Assembly (NCBI GenBank): GCA_963735055.1
Contig: CAVTJN010000004.1
Span: 682,001-746,000, forward strand
Length of the DNA: 64,000 bases
Direction of reading: 5' to 3'
Origin: JBBITI01 sp963735055
Lineage (GTDB): Bacteria > Chloroflexota > Dehalococcoidia > Dehalococcoidales > UBA2162
The notes beneath the pieces were generated by a model. That model had not been told where the DNA came from. It did no database searches and saw only the letters and a list, made by a program, of their open reading frames with translations. Below, piece after piece: positions 8,532 through 17,314 of this stretch; the first letter of the stretch is position 1; every line of letters begins with the position of its first letter. The position numbers were made by a program, and so were the translations under genes.

Positions 8532-9743
8532 ATGCAGCTCGTACTTTTGGCGGTTATTCTGCTGGTGGTTCATCTGGCGGGTGGGGCGCGGTCCGGAGTG
8601 GACGACCAGATCGCTCCCATCGTTGGCCCGCACGCCTTCAGCCTGGCCGGCTGGCAATTCCAGACCATCACCCGGGAGGTATTGCCATCGCTTTGGCGGA
8701 GAAATAACCCGGGCGATGTCGCCACCGTGCTGGCCTACTTCGCCGATGTCGAGAAGGAACAAGCACTGCAATCACAGTTTGACACCGGCAGTGCTGGCCC
8801 GCCGGCCGACCGGTTGAGAACTCAGGCGGAGCTTGACCGGCTGGACGATCATCAGCGATCCCTGGCACCCGGGGTCCAGCGTGTGATCGAGAGACAAATT
8901 ACGGACACCCTCCGCCGCCAGGGAATCTACAGCCCGTTTAACCTCCGTATCTCGTTCCCGCCGGTCAGTTTCAAACTGGCGCGGCCGCCCAACTTGCTGG
9001 TTGTTTCACCCCGCGACCGGATCGAGTCGATCAATGAGACGATGCTCGACCCCAATCTCACCGCCGAGGAAGCCGCTGCGATCGAGGCCCGGGTGGATCA
9101 ACTCAACGTATCTTCCCTGGTCACCGGCATTGGCGGCCTCGGCGCTACCTATCCCACGTTCGTGGCCGATGATATGGACCTGCGGGCAACCATCCAGACG
9201 TCCGCCCACGAGTGGGTCCATCAGTACCTGGCTTTCCGGCCGCTCGGTTTCCGCTATATTCTGGACCTGACCGGCCTGCGCCCCAGCCGGGACGTGACCT
9301 CGCTGAACGAGACACTCGCCGACATTGTTGGCCGGGAGATCGGGGACCTGGTCTTCCAGGAATATTACGGCGGTCAGCCCACAGACGGAACCGGTGAGGG
9401 ACCAACGGTTGAGCCCGTCTTTGACTTCAACCGGGAGATGCGCGAGACCCGGCAACAGGTCGACCGGTATCTGGCTCAGGGGCAGGTGGACGCCGCCGAG
9501 CAGTACATGATGGAAAGGCGGGACTATCTGGCCGGCAACGGTTACCACATCAGGAAGCTCAATCAGGCATATTTCGCCTTCCACGGGTCGTACGCCGACA
9601 GTCCGACCTCGGTTGATCCGATCGGGGCCGACCTGAGGGAACTGCGCAGTCAATCAGGCTCGCTCCAACGCTTCCTTGAACGGGCCTCATCAATCAGCAG
9701 CCGGCAGGCGTTGAAGAACGCTTTGGCCGAGGGGAGGGGGTAA
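8532..9743 (+). CDS. Putative secreted/membrane-tethered zinc metallopeptidase (HExxH)
   Basis: The protein has 403 residues. It starts with a hydrophobic segment (MQLVLLAVILLVVHLAG), a signal anchor or signal peptide. The middle has HEWVHQYLAF, an HExxH zinc site, at about residue 227, followed about 40 residues later by NETLADIVGREIGD, where Glu and Asp suit a gluzincin third ligand. The beginning and end are helical. It sits 23 bases after thyA and overlaps ogt by one base. The substrate is unknown. Catalysis is inferred from motifs only. Confidence 0.6.
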   Translation: MQLVLLAVILLVVHLAGGARSGVDDQIAPIVGPHAFSLAGWQFQTITREVLPSLWRRNNPGDVATVLAYFADVEKEQALQSQFDTGSAGPPADRLRTQAELDRLDDHQRSLAPGVQRVIERQITDTLRRQGIYSPFNLRISFPPVSFKLARPPNLLVVSPRDRIESINETMLDPNLTAEEAAAIEARVDQLNVSSLVTGIGGLGATYPTFVADDMDLRATIQTSAHEWVHQYLAFRPLGFRYILDLTGLRPSRDVTSLNETLADIVGREIGDLVFQEYYGGQPTDGTGEGPTVEPVFDFNREMRETRQQVDRYLAQGQVDAAEQYMMERRDYLAGNGYHIRKLNQAYFAFHGSYADSPTSVDPIGADLRELRSQSGSLQRFLERASSISSRQALKNALAEGRG

Positions 9744-10303
9744 TGACCGAGCCTAACACACACTGCGTATTTGAAACCAAGATGGGGTGGGTGGCGGTCC
9801 TCGCTTCCGCCAGGGGCCTTCTGGCGACGACCCTTCCCCTCCCCACATCTACCCGGGCCTTGGCCGCTCTAGGCCCCGGAATACCCAACTCCCTGCCCGA
9901 TACCCGGAGTCTGTCCGATCTGATAAGACGCCTCGGCGACTATTTCAACGGGCGCAGGGTCGACTTTCCGGATGCCCTCGAACCGGTCGGCGGCACGCCC
10001 TTCCAGAAACGCGTCTGGGAAGGGACCCGTCTCATTCCGTACGGCGAGACCAGGAGCTACCAGTGGGTCGCCCGCCAGATCGGCCACCCGGCGGCGGCGC
10101 GGGCGGCTGGCCAGGCGCTCGGCCGGAATCCATGGCCCATCGTCGTCCCCTGCCACCGGGTGATTGCCAGCGACGGCGGGCTGGGCGGCTTTGGCGGGGG
10201 GCTGGAGATGAAGCGGGAGTTGCTGGCCATGGAACGCTCATGGCGATCGGCAAAACTGGTCGCCATGATTCCTTCCGTCGGACTTACGGGCGGTACTTCT
10301 TGA
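9743..10303 (+). CDS. ogt: Methylated-DNA--protein-cysteine methyltransferase
   Basis: It repairs O6-methylguanine by transferring the methyl to its own cysteine. The active-site motif is PCHRVIA, followed by GGLGGFGGG; the preceding FQKRVWEGTRLIPYGETRSY is the family's helix-turn-helix DNA-binding part. At 186 residues it has the normal length of the single-domain Ogt type. Its start overlaps the previous stop (TAATG). The last 20 bases overlap the 3' end of the convergent UroD-like gene. Confidence 0.93.
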   Translation: MTEPNTHCVFETKMGWVAVLASARGLLATTLPLPTSTRALAALGPGIPNSLPDTRSLSDLIRRLGDYFNGRRVDFPDALEPVGGTPFQKRVWEGTRLIPYGETRSYQWVARQIGHPAAARAAGQALGRNPWPIVVPCHRVIASDGGLGGFGGGLEMKRELLAMERSWRSAKLVAMIPSVGLTGGTS

Positions 10304-11630
10304 CCGAATCCACCATCGCTTTGACATTGGCCGGCTTGGCGCAGTCGATCGAGCTTCCGCAACCCAGGATGTAGCCTCCCCCCTTACCGACGACTTTGAT
10401 GAGCTTCTTGCAGTATTCATCTACGTCCTGCGGCGAGCCGGCCGTCAGTAAAGCCGGCGGGACCCCACCCTGAATACAGCAGTGGTTACCCAGCACTTCC
10501 TTTGCCCTGAAGATATCAGTCCTTTCACAGAAGAATATGAGCTTTCCCTTGGGGAACTCCAGCAGATACTCAAGGCGCTTGTCCCACACTCCTTCGAAGA
10601 AGTGGGCGACGATGTAGCCAAGATCGATGCTTGCCCAGGTGGACCGCTTGAGACCAGGCCAGTAGAACCGCTCAAACTGCTTGAGCGACATGAACTCGTC
10701 CGAGCCGCGGTGAAGTGGCCCGCCGCCCCGTTGCGGCATGCCGGTCCAATTGGGATCGGCCGGGACCGCGTTGGCGATCCGGGTGTTGAGCACCTTTTCA
10801 GAAGCGGCGATGAGCTTTTCCGGGCATCGATACATGTCGAGCATGATCCCACGCATTCCTCTGAGCAGGTCAGCAATGGCATCCAACGGCGCTCCCCCCA
10901 CCCCACTCCCAGCACCGCCTCCCCCATACTGGGAGGGGAATCCCAGCCTTTCCATGTGCCTGGCGAACTGGGCGCTCTCTTCAGCGATCCTGCTCTGCTC
11001 CTTGACTGCCTGTTGCACCCGGACGGCTATCTGCTGGAATTCGGGCCGCGCGAAAAAGCCCAGGAAACCCGGAAAGCCGCTCTCTCTCAAGGCGCCGATG
11101 GGGGGCAACTCGGTCAGCAGCTCCAGAATTCCGTAAATGCGGGGAAAATAGTACCGCAGAATGAAGTCGGATGGGTCATTTATGAAGATGTCGTATTCCT
11201 CCGGCTTCATGTACTCATCCTCGACAAACTGGTAGTCGGCGTCATCGGGGAGCGGGCCACCGGGCCAGCGGTAGTTCTTTGTCTCGAGGAGGCCGAGCAC
11301 TGTGCCCCCGTTTGCGGCAACTCCTATCCCGCCCATGTCCGGCTCGAGCTCGAGCAGCAATTTCCGGCCCGCCTGCCTGTATGCGTCATGGTCGTAAAAC
11401 ACCGCCGAGGAAGGCAGTCCCGCCGTCCTGGCCGCAAAAACACCGGCGTTCAAAGTCACCGGCACCCTGTCCGGCTCCCTCAACGCAATGGCATCGTTGA
11501 CTCGCTTTTCTCTTTCCAGCCGAAGGTCGTCCACCGACTTACCGTGTTTCTTCTCGATTTGGGAGATCAGCTTCTTTTCTTCCGCAATCAGTTGGTCCGT
11601 GGTTTTCACTGTGCGGCTTTTCGGCGTCAT
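10284..11630 (-). CDS. Uroporphyrinogen decarboxylase family (methyltransferase-type) protein
   Basis: This 448-residue TIM-barrel protein is of the URO-D superfamily (early PDRVPVTLNAGVFA; late AKEVLGNHCCIQGGVP and GGGYILGCGSSIDCAKP). Members other than HemE include corrinoid-dependent methyltransferases such as MtaA/MtbA, which bind zinc through HxC...C. Here the site reads FFCERTD (Cys about 368), with NHCC (about 384) and GCGSSIDC (about 424, 430). The usual His is Phe, so metal binding may differ. It is clearly not in a heme operon. ATG 11630 has AGGAGG 6 bases upstream. It is the last gene of the selenoprotein operon and may act on the same substrate. Confidence 0.8.
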   Translation of the reverse strand: MTPKSRTVKTTDQLIAEEKKLISQIEKKHGKSVDDLRLEREKRVNDAIALREPDRVPVTLNAGVFAARTAGLPSSAVFYDHDAYRQAGRKLLLELEPDMGGIGVAANGGTVLGLLETKNYRWPGGPLPDDADYQFVEDEYMKPEEYDIFINDPSDFILRYYFPRIYGILELLTELPPIGALRESGFPGFLGFFARPEFQQIAVRVQQAVKEQSRIAEESAQFARHMERLGFPSQYGGGGAGSGVGGAPLDAIADLLRGMRGIMLDMYRCPEKLIAASEKVLNTRIANAVPADPNWTGMPQRGGGPLHRGSDEFMSLKQFERFYWPGLKRSTWASIDLGYIVAHFFEGVWDKRLEYLLEFPKGKLIFFCERTDIFRAKEVLGNHCCIQGGVPPALLTAGSPQDVDEYCKKLIKVVGKGGGYILGCGSSIDCAKPANVKAMVDSVKKYRP

Positions 11631-11735
11631 TGGATTCCTCCTCTGCAATTTCGTCGGCGGGCCCGATCTAAGACATCCTGGTATCCGGCTTTGCCGGGTG
11701 TCAACGCCCTGGAATCTCCGTCGGTGTTCAGCCCG

Positions 11736-13487
11736 TCACTCCGACTCCTCCGGGTCCGGGATGCCGCAGGTCCCGTCGGCACACTCCTCTCCGGACCTGG
11801 GTGCCCGCCACTTGTCAACCGATTCGCTGCGCATGTAGCCGTATTCGGAGTATTTCCACAAAGGATTGGTGTTCCCGCCCACCACGACGATGTTGATCTT
11901 GTTGGGGTCGTAATACGGAGCGATTAGTTCATCCGGCTTGGCCTTCATGAATGTTGCGAATGGCTCGACACCTTGAATGCCTTGCGGCCTGACCAGCCAG
12001 TCAACGTGATCGTACCCCCAGTACCGCCCGGCAGGCATCTTCGCATTCTGTGATAACCACCGGCTGAAGTCTTGCTTGGTGGCGAAACCGTCGTTTTCCT
12101 TAAGCATCTTCGCGATCGCCGGGTCCATAACTATGGTCACGTTGGCGTTGGTCGGCGGGACGGTGCTCAGCTCAAGACACATTTCCTCGCCGATAGACCG
12201 TTTCGAAGCAGTGCCGGCGCTGTTGGCGAACACCCAGCCCCGGAAGATGCTGACCACGCTCTCGTCCTTCTTGAACCCCTTCTGAACGTGGAAGGGCTCC
12301 CAGACGCTGTCTTCTTCATTCTCGGCGCAGCAGTTGTTGTTGTAATTGAGACTGCTGCCAAGTGAAGACCACATATTGTGCCTCGGTCTCATATCCACCC
12401 AGCAGGTAGCCATGAGCGTCCAGGCCCGCCCAATCACGGAGTTGGCCATGTTTATTGGCGAAAGCGCCCCGATCCCCGAATTCATCCCGATTTCGTTACG
12501 GATGGGCCCGTTCACCAGCAGCATCGCCGACCAGTTCGACGAAGAAGACTGAATCGGGTCCAGCTTGGACGCGGCGGTGGCCAGAATGACGGGGAAATAC
12601 TCGGGCTTGGCGCCCGCCATCACCGCCAGAACGGCCGCATTCTCCACGGTGTACTGGACCGAGCCTCTGATATTGAAGCGCATCATTTCCCCGACCACCT
12701 CATCAGGTTGCGCACAAGTCGCGGCGAGCATCTTCTTGACGCGCTCCTCGGTGGGCAGTATGATGGGCAGTCCGTCGGTCCAGCCCCTGTCGAAGAACAG
12801 CTGCTGCAAGTTCTCTTCAGTGTCCGGTTTCAGGAAAGCCCCGGGACCGGACACTCCGGCTTTCGGCGCCTGGAACTTCAGCTTCTTCGGGTCAACAGGC
12901 TTCGTCAGGTTGTCGATGATGTCTTCGATCACGGGCCGCCCGGTGTCGGGATTGTTGCCGACGACGTACGCGTCCAGCGCTTCATCGGACATGCCGATTA
13001 CGGGATGCGGGGTGAAAAGGAAAGGCATGTATCCTGCCCGGCGGTCATCGCGGACCACCGACACGAACGCCCCCGTTGTAAACGGCGCCGTAGGAATACC
13101 ATATTTCCGCTCGAGAGTGATGCTGCAGTCAGCGACCGCTGACACACAGCCTATTCAGCCACCCACGCCGATGACGGCCGCATGTCCTTGAGCCTTGATC
13201 TCCTCCCAGAGCTCTTGCGAATCGTCCCTGAAAGCGCTGCCCGCCTTCCGCTTCCGGACCGTGGTGACCGACGGCATGTTCTTCTCGAACCAGCGTTCAA
13301 TGGCCTGCATGAACTTGTAGCTGCCGCCGTAGCCGATATCTACCAGATATATCGTCTTGCCATCCAACGTGTTCAGCCGTTTTGCCAGCGATTCCACAGG
13401 GACCGCCGCGGCAGCAAACCCGCCCTTGTTTTCGATCAAGGTTCTGGGTTCAGGGTTCATCACATCATCCAGTAGAGTTATTGCCAC
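11736..13487 (-). CDS. Putative selenoprotein B, UGSC-related N-terminal domain plus unknown C-terminal domain, in-frame TGA = Sec111
   Basis: One frame runs from GTG 13487 (GGAGGAGGGA upstream) through a single TGA at 13157-13155 to a TGA stop at 11736: 583 residues if the inner TGA is selenocysteine. The N-terminal domain (LNTLDGKTIYLVDIGYGG...AAVIGVGG) leads to U111-I-G-C114 and then LERKYGIPTAPF, the layout of the UGSC family. The C-terminal domain has GWTDGLPIILPTEERV, NGPIRNEIGMN, a CC pair (386-387) and a CADGTC tail (569-574). A hairpin with loop GGUC follows the TGA. No start signal exists after the TGA, so two separate proteins are unlikely. Probably a redox enzyme; substrate unknown. 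Confidence 0.85.
13122..13150 (-). promoter_or_regulatory. bSECIS-like hairpin of selenoprotein B
   Basis: Counting from the TGA, nt 12-17 (GUCAGC) pair with nt 22-27 (GCUGAC) around a GGUC loop at nt 18-21, with a lower GCUG/CAGC stem (nt 5-8 with 30-33) and a small internal loop. In E. coli fdhF the SelB-binding loop is also GGUC at nearly the same distance from the UGA. Confidence 0.8.
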
Positions 13488-13558
13488 TATCTTCCCTCCT
13501 CCGACGCGAGCCGCTCATCCTGAATCTGTCCGCAGGAAGGCGCTCACCGGCCTGAACC

Positions 13559-14521
13559 TTATTTCTTCGCCCGTGCCGACTCATCAACCCAGGTCAGGTC
13601 TTGTCTGGCTTTTCCCCAGCCCGAATCCGTAGTCGCGTACGGGTCCCGGCCCAGTTGCCTTTGCTCCGCTCGCTTCCTGGCCGATTCATCCTGCCGCCTG
13701 CTGCCTTCAGGAGTGGAGAAGTCGAGCACCCGTTGGAAGTTGTCCCGCAGCATTTGTTCGGCGGTGGTGAAGGGAAGGACATACAGCTGTTCGTTCTCGA
13801 TGCCCCGCTTCAGCCAGCCGGCCAGCTCCACCGGGTCCATACCCTGGGCATGTATCGAACGCAGGAAATCAACCGTTTTTTCGTTGGCGTTGTACCCGGT
13901 GTTCTCCAGGTGCTTGGGCCTGGTATAGATGGCTTCGGCGATATTGGACCTTATGTTGGTCGGACAAAGAACGGACACACCGATGCCATACGGCTTGAGA
14001 GCCAGGTAATAGCTCTCCATCAGGTTATTGACCGCGGCTTTGGCCGCACAGTATGGCGCGTCTCCGGCGAGGCCCATGAAACCGCCCCATGATGAGGTGG
14101 TGGCTATATGCCCCCCTTTGCCGGCCTTGATCATGCGTGGCACGAACGTCACCATGCCGTTGATAACCCCACCCAGACACACCCCTAGAACCCAGTCGTA
14201 GTCCTCGAACGTCGAGGCCTCCGCCGGCCCGAACGTGTTAACCCCGGCGGTGTTGAATAGCAGCTGAGGGGGACTCCCGAAGACCCGTTCTACTTCGTCG
14301 GCCGCCGCCGCATATGCCTTGCGGTCGGTAATGTCCAGCTTGATCGCGTGCGCCTCTGCCTTCTTGTCCCGGAAGTACGCCATTGCTTCATCGAGATGGT
14401 CTTGCCGGATATCGGCGAGGACCACTTTGCAGCCCGCCTCGGAAAACAGTTTCGCCTGCCCCAGTCCCGCCCCGGATGCCCCCCCGGTGATGAAAGCTAC
14501 CTTCCCCTTGAAATCTCTCAT
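13559..14521 (-). CDS. Short-chain dehydrogenase/reductase (SDR)
   Basis: An NAD(P)-dependent oxidoreductase of 320 residues. It has TGGASGAGLG at the cofactor loop (about 11-20), an acidic D after beta-2 (VVLADIRQDH, favouring NAD), NTAG in place of the usual NNAG, and the catalytic YCAAK with an upstream TSS. A C-terminal extension of about 60 residues beyond the standard fold is charged. It resembles its neighbour at 14615 along the whole length (DEAMAYF, TDRxAY), so the two are paralogues. It lies between the two selenoprotein genes, implying a shared pathway. Substrate unknown. Confidence 0.9.
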   Translation of the reverse strand: MRDFKGKVAFITGGASGAGLGQAKLFSEAGCKVVLADIRQDHLDEAMAYFRDKKAEAHAIKLDITDRKAYAAAADEVERVFGSPPQLLFNTAGVNTFGPAEASTFEDYDWVLGVCLGGVINGMVTFVPRMIKAGKGGHIATTSSWGGFMGLAGDAPYCAAKAAVNNLMESYYLALKPYGIGVSVLCPTNIRSNIAEAIYTRPKHLENTGYNANEKTVDFLRSIHAQGMDPVELAGWLKRGIENEQLYVLPFTTAEQMLRDNFQRVLDFSTPEGSRRQDESARKRAEQRQLGRDPYATTDSGWGKARQDLTWVDESARAKK

Positions 14522-14614
14522 GCTACCCCCTTCGTTACTCCGGACGTCATGAATCTACCGGCCAGCTATCTCCGTTCGGCCGTCAAAATGGGACCGCTCC
14601 TGGACGCAGCAGGC

Positions 14615-15556
14615 CTATTTCCCCGTCGTTCGTTTGAGCGGGCCCGGCGTGGTCTGTTTTTCGTATATCGGATTGTAGACCAGCGTTCCGAAAGACTTAA
14701 TCACTTCGTGCCGCTTGGTATTTGGCGGTTCATCAGGCATCGATCTCAGAATCGCCTCACCCCGTACGGCATAGCCCGCCTTGAATTCGGGATGAGTGTT
14801 GATGAATAGGTCGTTTCTCTTTATGCCTCGCAGCACCCGTTCTCCCATCTCCACCGGGTCCATGAACACACTCTGGTCCATCGGCGGCCGCTGCGCTCCG
14901 GGCGGTGGCGCTCGGCGCTCCTCAACCTCGTTCCTCAGATGGGCGGGGCGGTTGATCTGTGTCGAGACCCCCAGGTTCGTGGCCACCGGACCGGGAAACA
15001 GTACCGACGCCCCCACGTTGGTGCCCTGGAGATCGGTTGCGATTGTCTCCATCATTCCGGCGACAGCGTATTTCGAGGTGTTGTAAACCACACAGCCGGC
15101 CACCGCACAGAGTCCCGCGGTAGAAGAAGTCGACACGATATGTCCTCCCTCTCCATGCTTCAGGATTCTCGGCAGTATGGTCGTGATGCCGTTAACAACC
15201 CCCCCGATATTGATCGACAGGCCAAAATCCCAGTCTTTGTAGGTGGTGGACTGGATGGGGCCACCCCCTGCGCCCACCCCTGCATTGTTTATCAACACGT
15301 GTATCTTGCCGAACACCTTCTCTGCCTCGTCGGCTGCCCGGACATAGGCCTCACGGTCGGTAACATCGAGTTTGACGGCATGCACCGGCAGCTTCTTCTC
15401 CTTGAAATAGGCCATGGCTTCATCCAGGGCATCCTGCCGCGTGTCGGCGATCACCACCTTCATGCCATTGGCGGCAAAGACCTTGGCGATACCCAGCCCG
15501 ATGCCGCTGGCGCCACCGGTAACAAATGCTACTTTACCTTCTACATTTTCCATCAT
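14615..15556 (-). CDS. Short-chain dehydrogenase/reductase (SDR)
   Basis: A 313-residue SDR with TGGASGIGLG, ADTRQD (Asp after beta-2, favouring NAD), NNAG at the beta-4 end, the catalytic Ser in STSSTAG and YNTSK. A proline-rich insert (RRAPPPGAQRPP) and an extra tail follow the normal fold, as in the paralogue downstream. It starts two bases after the stop of selenoprotein A (GGATAGCGATGATGG), so it is translationally coupled to it. The pairing of an SDR with each selenoprotein suggests oxidation or reduction of an alcohol/carbonyl in the same route. Confidence 0.9.
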   Translation of the reverse strand: MMENVEGKVAFVTGGASGIGLGIAKVFAANGMKVVIADTRQDALDEAMAYFKEKKLPVHAVKLDVTDREAYVRAADEAEKVFGKIHVLINNAGVGAGGGPIQSTTYKDWDFGLSINIGGVVNGITTILPRILKHGEGGHIVSTSSTAGLCAVAGCVVYNTSKYAVAGMMETIATDLQGTNVGASVLFPGPVATNLGVSTQINRPAHLRNEVEERRAPPPGAQRPPMDQSVFMDPVEMGERVLRGIKRNDLFINTHPEFKAGYAVRGEAILRSMPDEPPNTKRHEVIKSFGTLVYNPIYEKQTTPGPLKRTTGK

Positions 15557-15558
15557 CG

Positions 15559-17259
15559 CTATCCTTTCACTTGTTCCAATATGTTGCTCGGCAACTCGCA
15601 GATGCCGTCGGCGCAGTTGGCCTGGGCCGGCATCCGCAGCTCCCGGTCACTGCGAATTCCATTCTTGGGCATCCATTTGTCGATCGGTTCCGTCTGCAGA
15701 TATGTGAAATCAGCGGTCATGAATATCGGGTTCCACTCCCCCCCCACCACGATGAAGCTGATCTTCGAGGCGTCAAGGGGGCGTCCCCCCGGACTCATCG
15801 TCTTTGCTTCTTTCACCAGGTACTCGCTCAGTTCCTGTTTGGTTTTGAAGCCGTCCTTTTCCAGGCCCCGGGCTACCAGCGGGTCGACGATGAAAGTGAC
15901 CGGGAAGCCCATCCGGACCATGACTTCGGCCATACGTTTGGCCGGCCCCACGCTGAAACCCTGCATACTCCAGCCCCGGAAAAGACTGATGGTGCTTTCG
16001 CCGGCCTTGAAGCCTTTTTGCACGTGGAAGGGTTCCCATGGCGAGCGCTCCTGGTTTTCACCGCAGCACAGGTTGTTGTAGTTGAAATTATTGCCGGCGC
16101 CCCCGGTGAAGTTCTCAGCCAGGTTGATATCTCCAAAATTGATGCTCATCAGTGTTCCGGTCCGGCCAATGACCGAGTTTGCCAGGTTGAAAGGGCTCAG
16201 GGCGCTGCTGCCGCAGTTCATCCCGATCTCGTTCCGGACTGGGCCATTGACCACTATCATGTGCGCCCAGGAGCCGGTCGAACTGGGGATCAATGCCCGC
16301 TGCGTGGCCGCTATCGCCAGTATGACCGGGAAATGCTCGGGCCGGGCGCCCGCCATGACGGCATTGACGGCCACTTTTTCGACGGTGTATTCCAATTTCT
16401 CTTCGTGTGGCGTGACCGACATATGTCCGATCACTTCCTGCGGATCATGGTCCGTCCCGGTCAGCATTTCGGCCACTCGCTCTTCAGTGGGCAATATGAC
16501 CGGCAAACCGTCGGTCCAGCCGTTCTTGATGAACAACCGCCGCAGATTGTCCTCGGTATCCGGCGCCAGCAGCCGCGGCCGCCGCGGTCGCTTCGAAGCC
16601 GCCGGGTGCCTCTCCGCTTCAGTCAGGGGTTTGGTCAACGCATCGATCACCTCCTGCATCAGCGGCAGGCCGGTCATTGGATCATTCCCCTCCACATACT
16701 GGCGATGAATTTCCCGTGAAACCCAGGCCGTCGGATGCGGCGGAAAACTGAAACGCAAAGGCACGCCATGGATCTGGGCATCCCGCGCCATGTAGTTAGC
16801 GAAATGGGAGGTGGCCATGGGGGCAGTGGGAATGCCGTAGTCTTCGATCGTCCGGGCAAATTCGGCGAGACCCGCCGCACAGCCGTCTCACGAACCCACA
16901 CCAAAGACAACGGCGCCGGCCTGCTTCTTGATCTCCTGCCATAGCACCGGGTCATTGGCAAAGGTGTTGCCCCCTTTGCTTCGAAAAACAGTCTTTATCT
17001 CCGGCCGGTTGCGGGCGAACCAGCCCTGCACCTCTTCCATGAATTCCTTGGCCCCGACAAAACCCGTTTCCACCAGGTAAACGGTCTTGCCTTCGAGAGT
17101 GGAAAGCCGCTCGGCCATGTGCGTCGGCTTCAGCGTGCCCTCCGGCTGGCCCAGCGGGTTCAGCAGGTCCATCATCTCATTTTCCGGCGACAGCGCGGTT
17201 CCGAAAATACCGCTCGGTTGGCCCCGGGGGTCCAGAACTGTGTAGCCGTTCTTGTCCAT
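15559..17259 (-). CDS. Putative selenoprotein A, UGSC-related N-terminal domain plus unknown C-terminal domain, in-frame TGA = Sec124
   Basis: A paralogue of the protein at 11736 along its whole length. I choose ATG 17259 because GGGAGGGA precedes it closely; an ATG at 17283 is in frame. One TGA at 16890-16888 interrupts the frame; read as Sec the protein has 566 residues. The N-terminal domain (LSTLEGKTVYLVETGFVG...AVVFGVGS) leads to U124-D-G-C127 and IEDYGIPTAPMATS. The C-terminal domain carries GWTDGLPVILPTEERV, NGPVRNEIGMN, CC (398-399) and CADGIC (549-554). A GGUCU-loop hairpin follows the TGA. It begins 55 bases after radC and heads the operon. Function unknown; the conserved Sec/Cys set suggests redox chemistry. 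Confidence 0.85.
16855..16884 (-). promoter_or_regulatory. bSECIS-like hairpin of selenoprotein A
   Basis: Counting from the TGA, nt 11-15 (CGGCG) pair with nt 21-25 (CGCCG) around a GGUCU loop (nt 16-20); GGC (4-6) and GCC (31-33) can form a lower stem. Loop sequence and spacing match the hairpin of the paralogue and the E. coli fdhF element. Confidence 0.78.
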
Positions 17260-17314
17260 ATTCCCTCCCATCCTGGTTACCATCTGTACGCGAGGTCTAC
17301 ATGGGCGCCCCGGA

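Noticed and set aside
10482..11927. 481-residue open frame on the plus strand opposite the UroD-like gene
   Set aside because: Arg/His/Leu-rich composition with no domain and no ribosome site; it mirrors the codon bias of the real minus-strand genes. The same holds for frames at 12378-13142, 14939-16081 and 15526-16719.
11736..13145. C-terminal half of selenoprotein B as a separate gene starting with GTG
   Set aside because: No Shine-Dalgarno precedes it, it would begin within the conserved motif just after the Cys, and the paralogue shows the same join.
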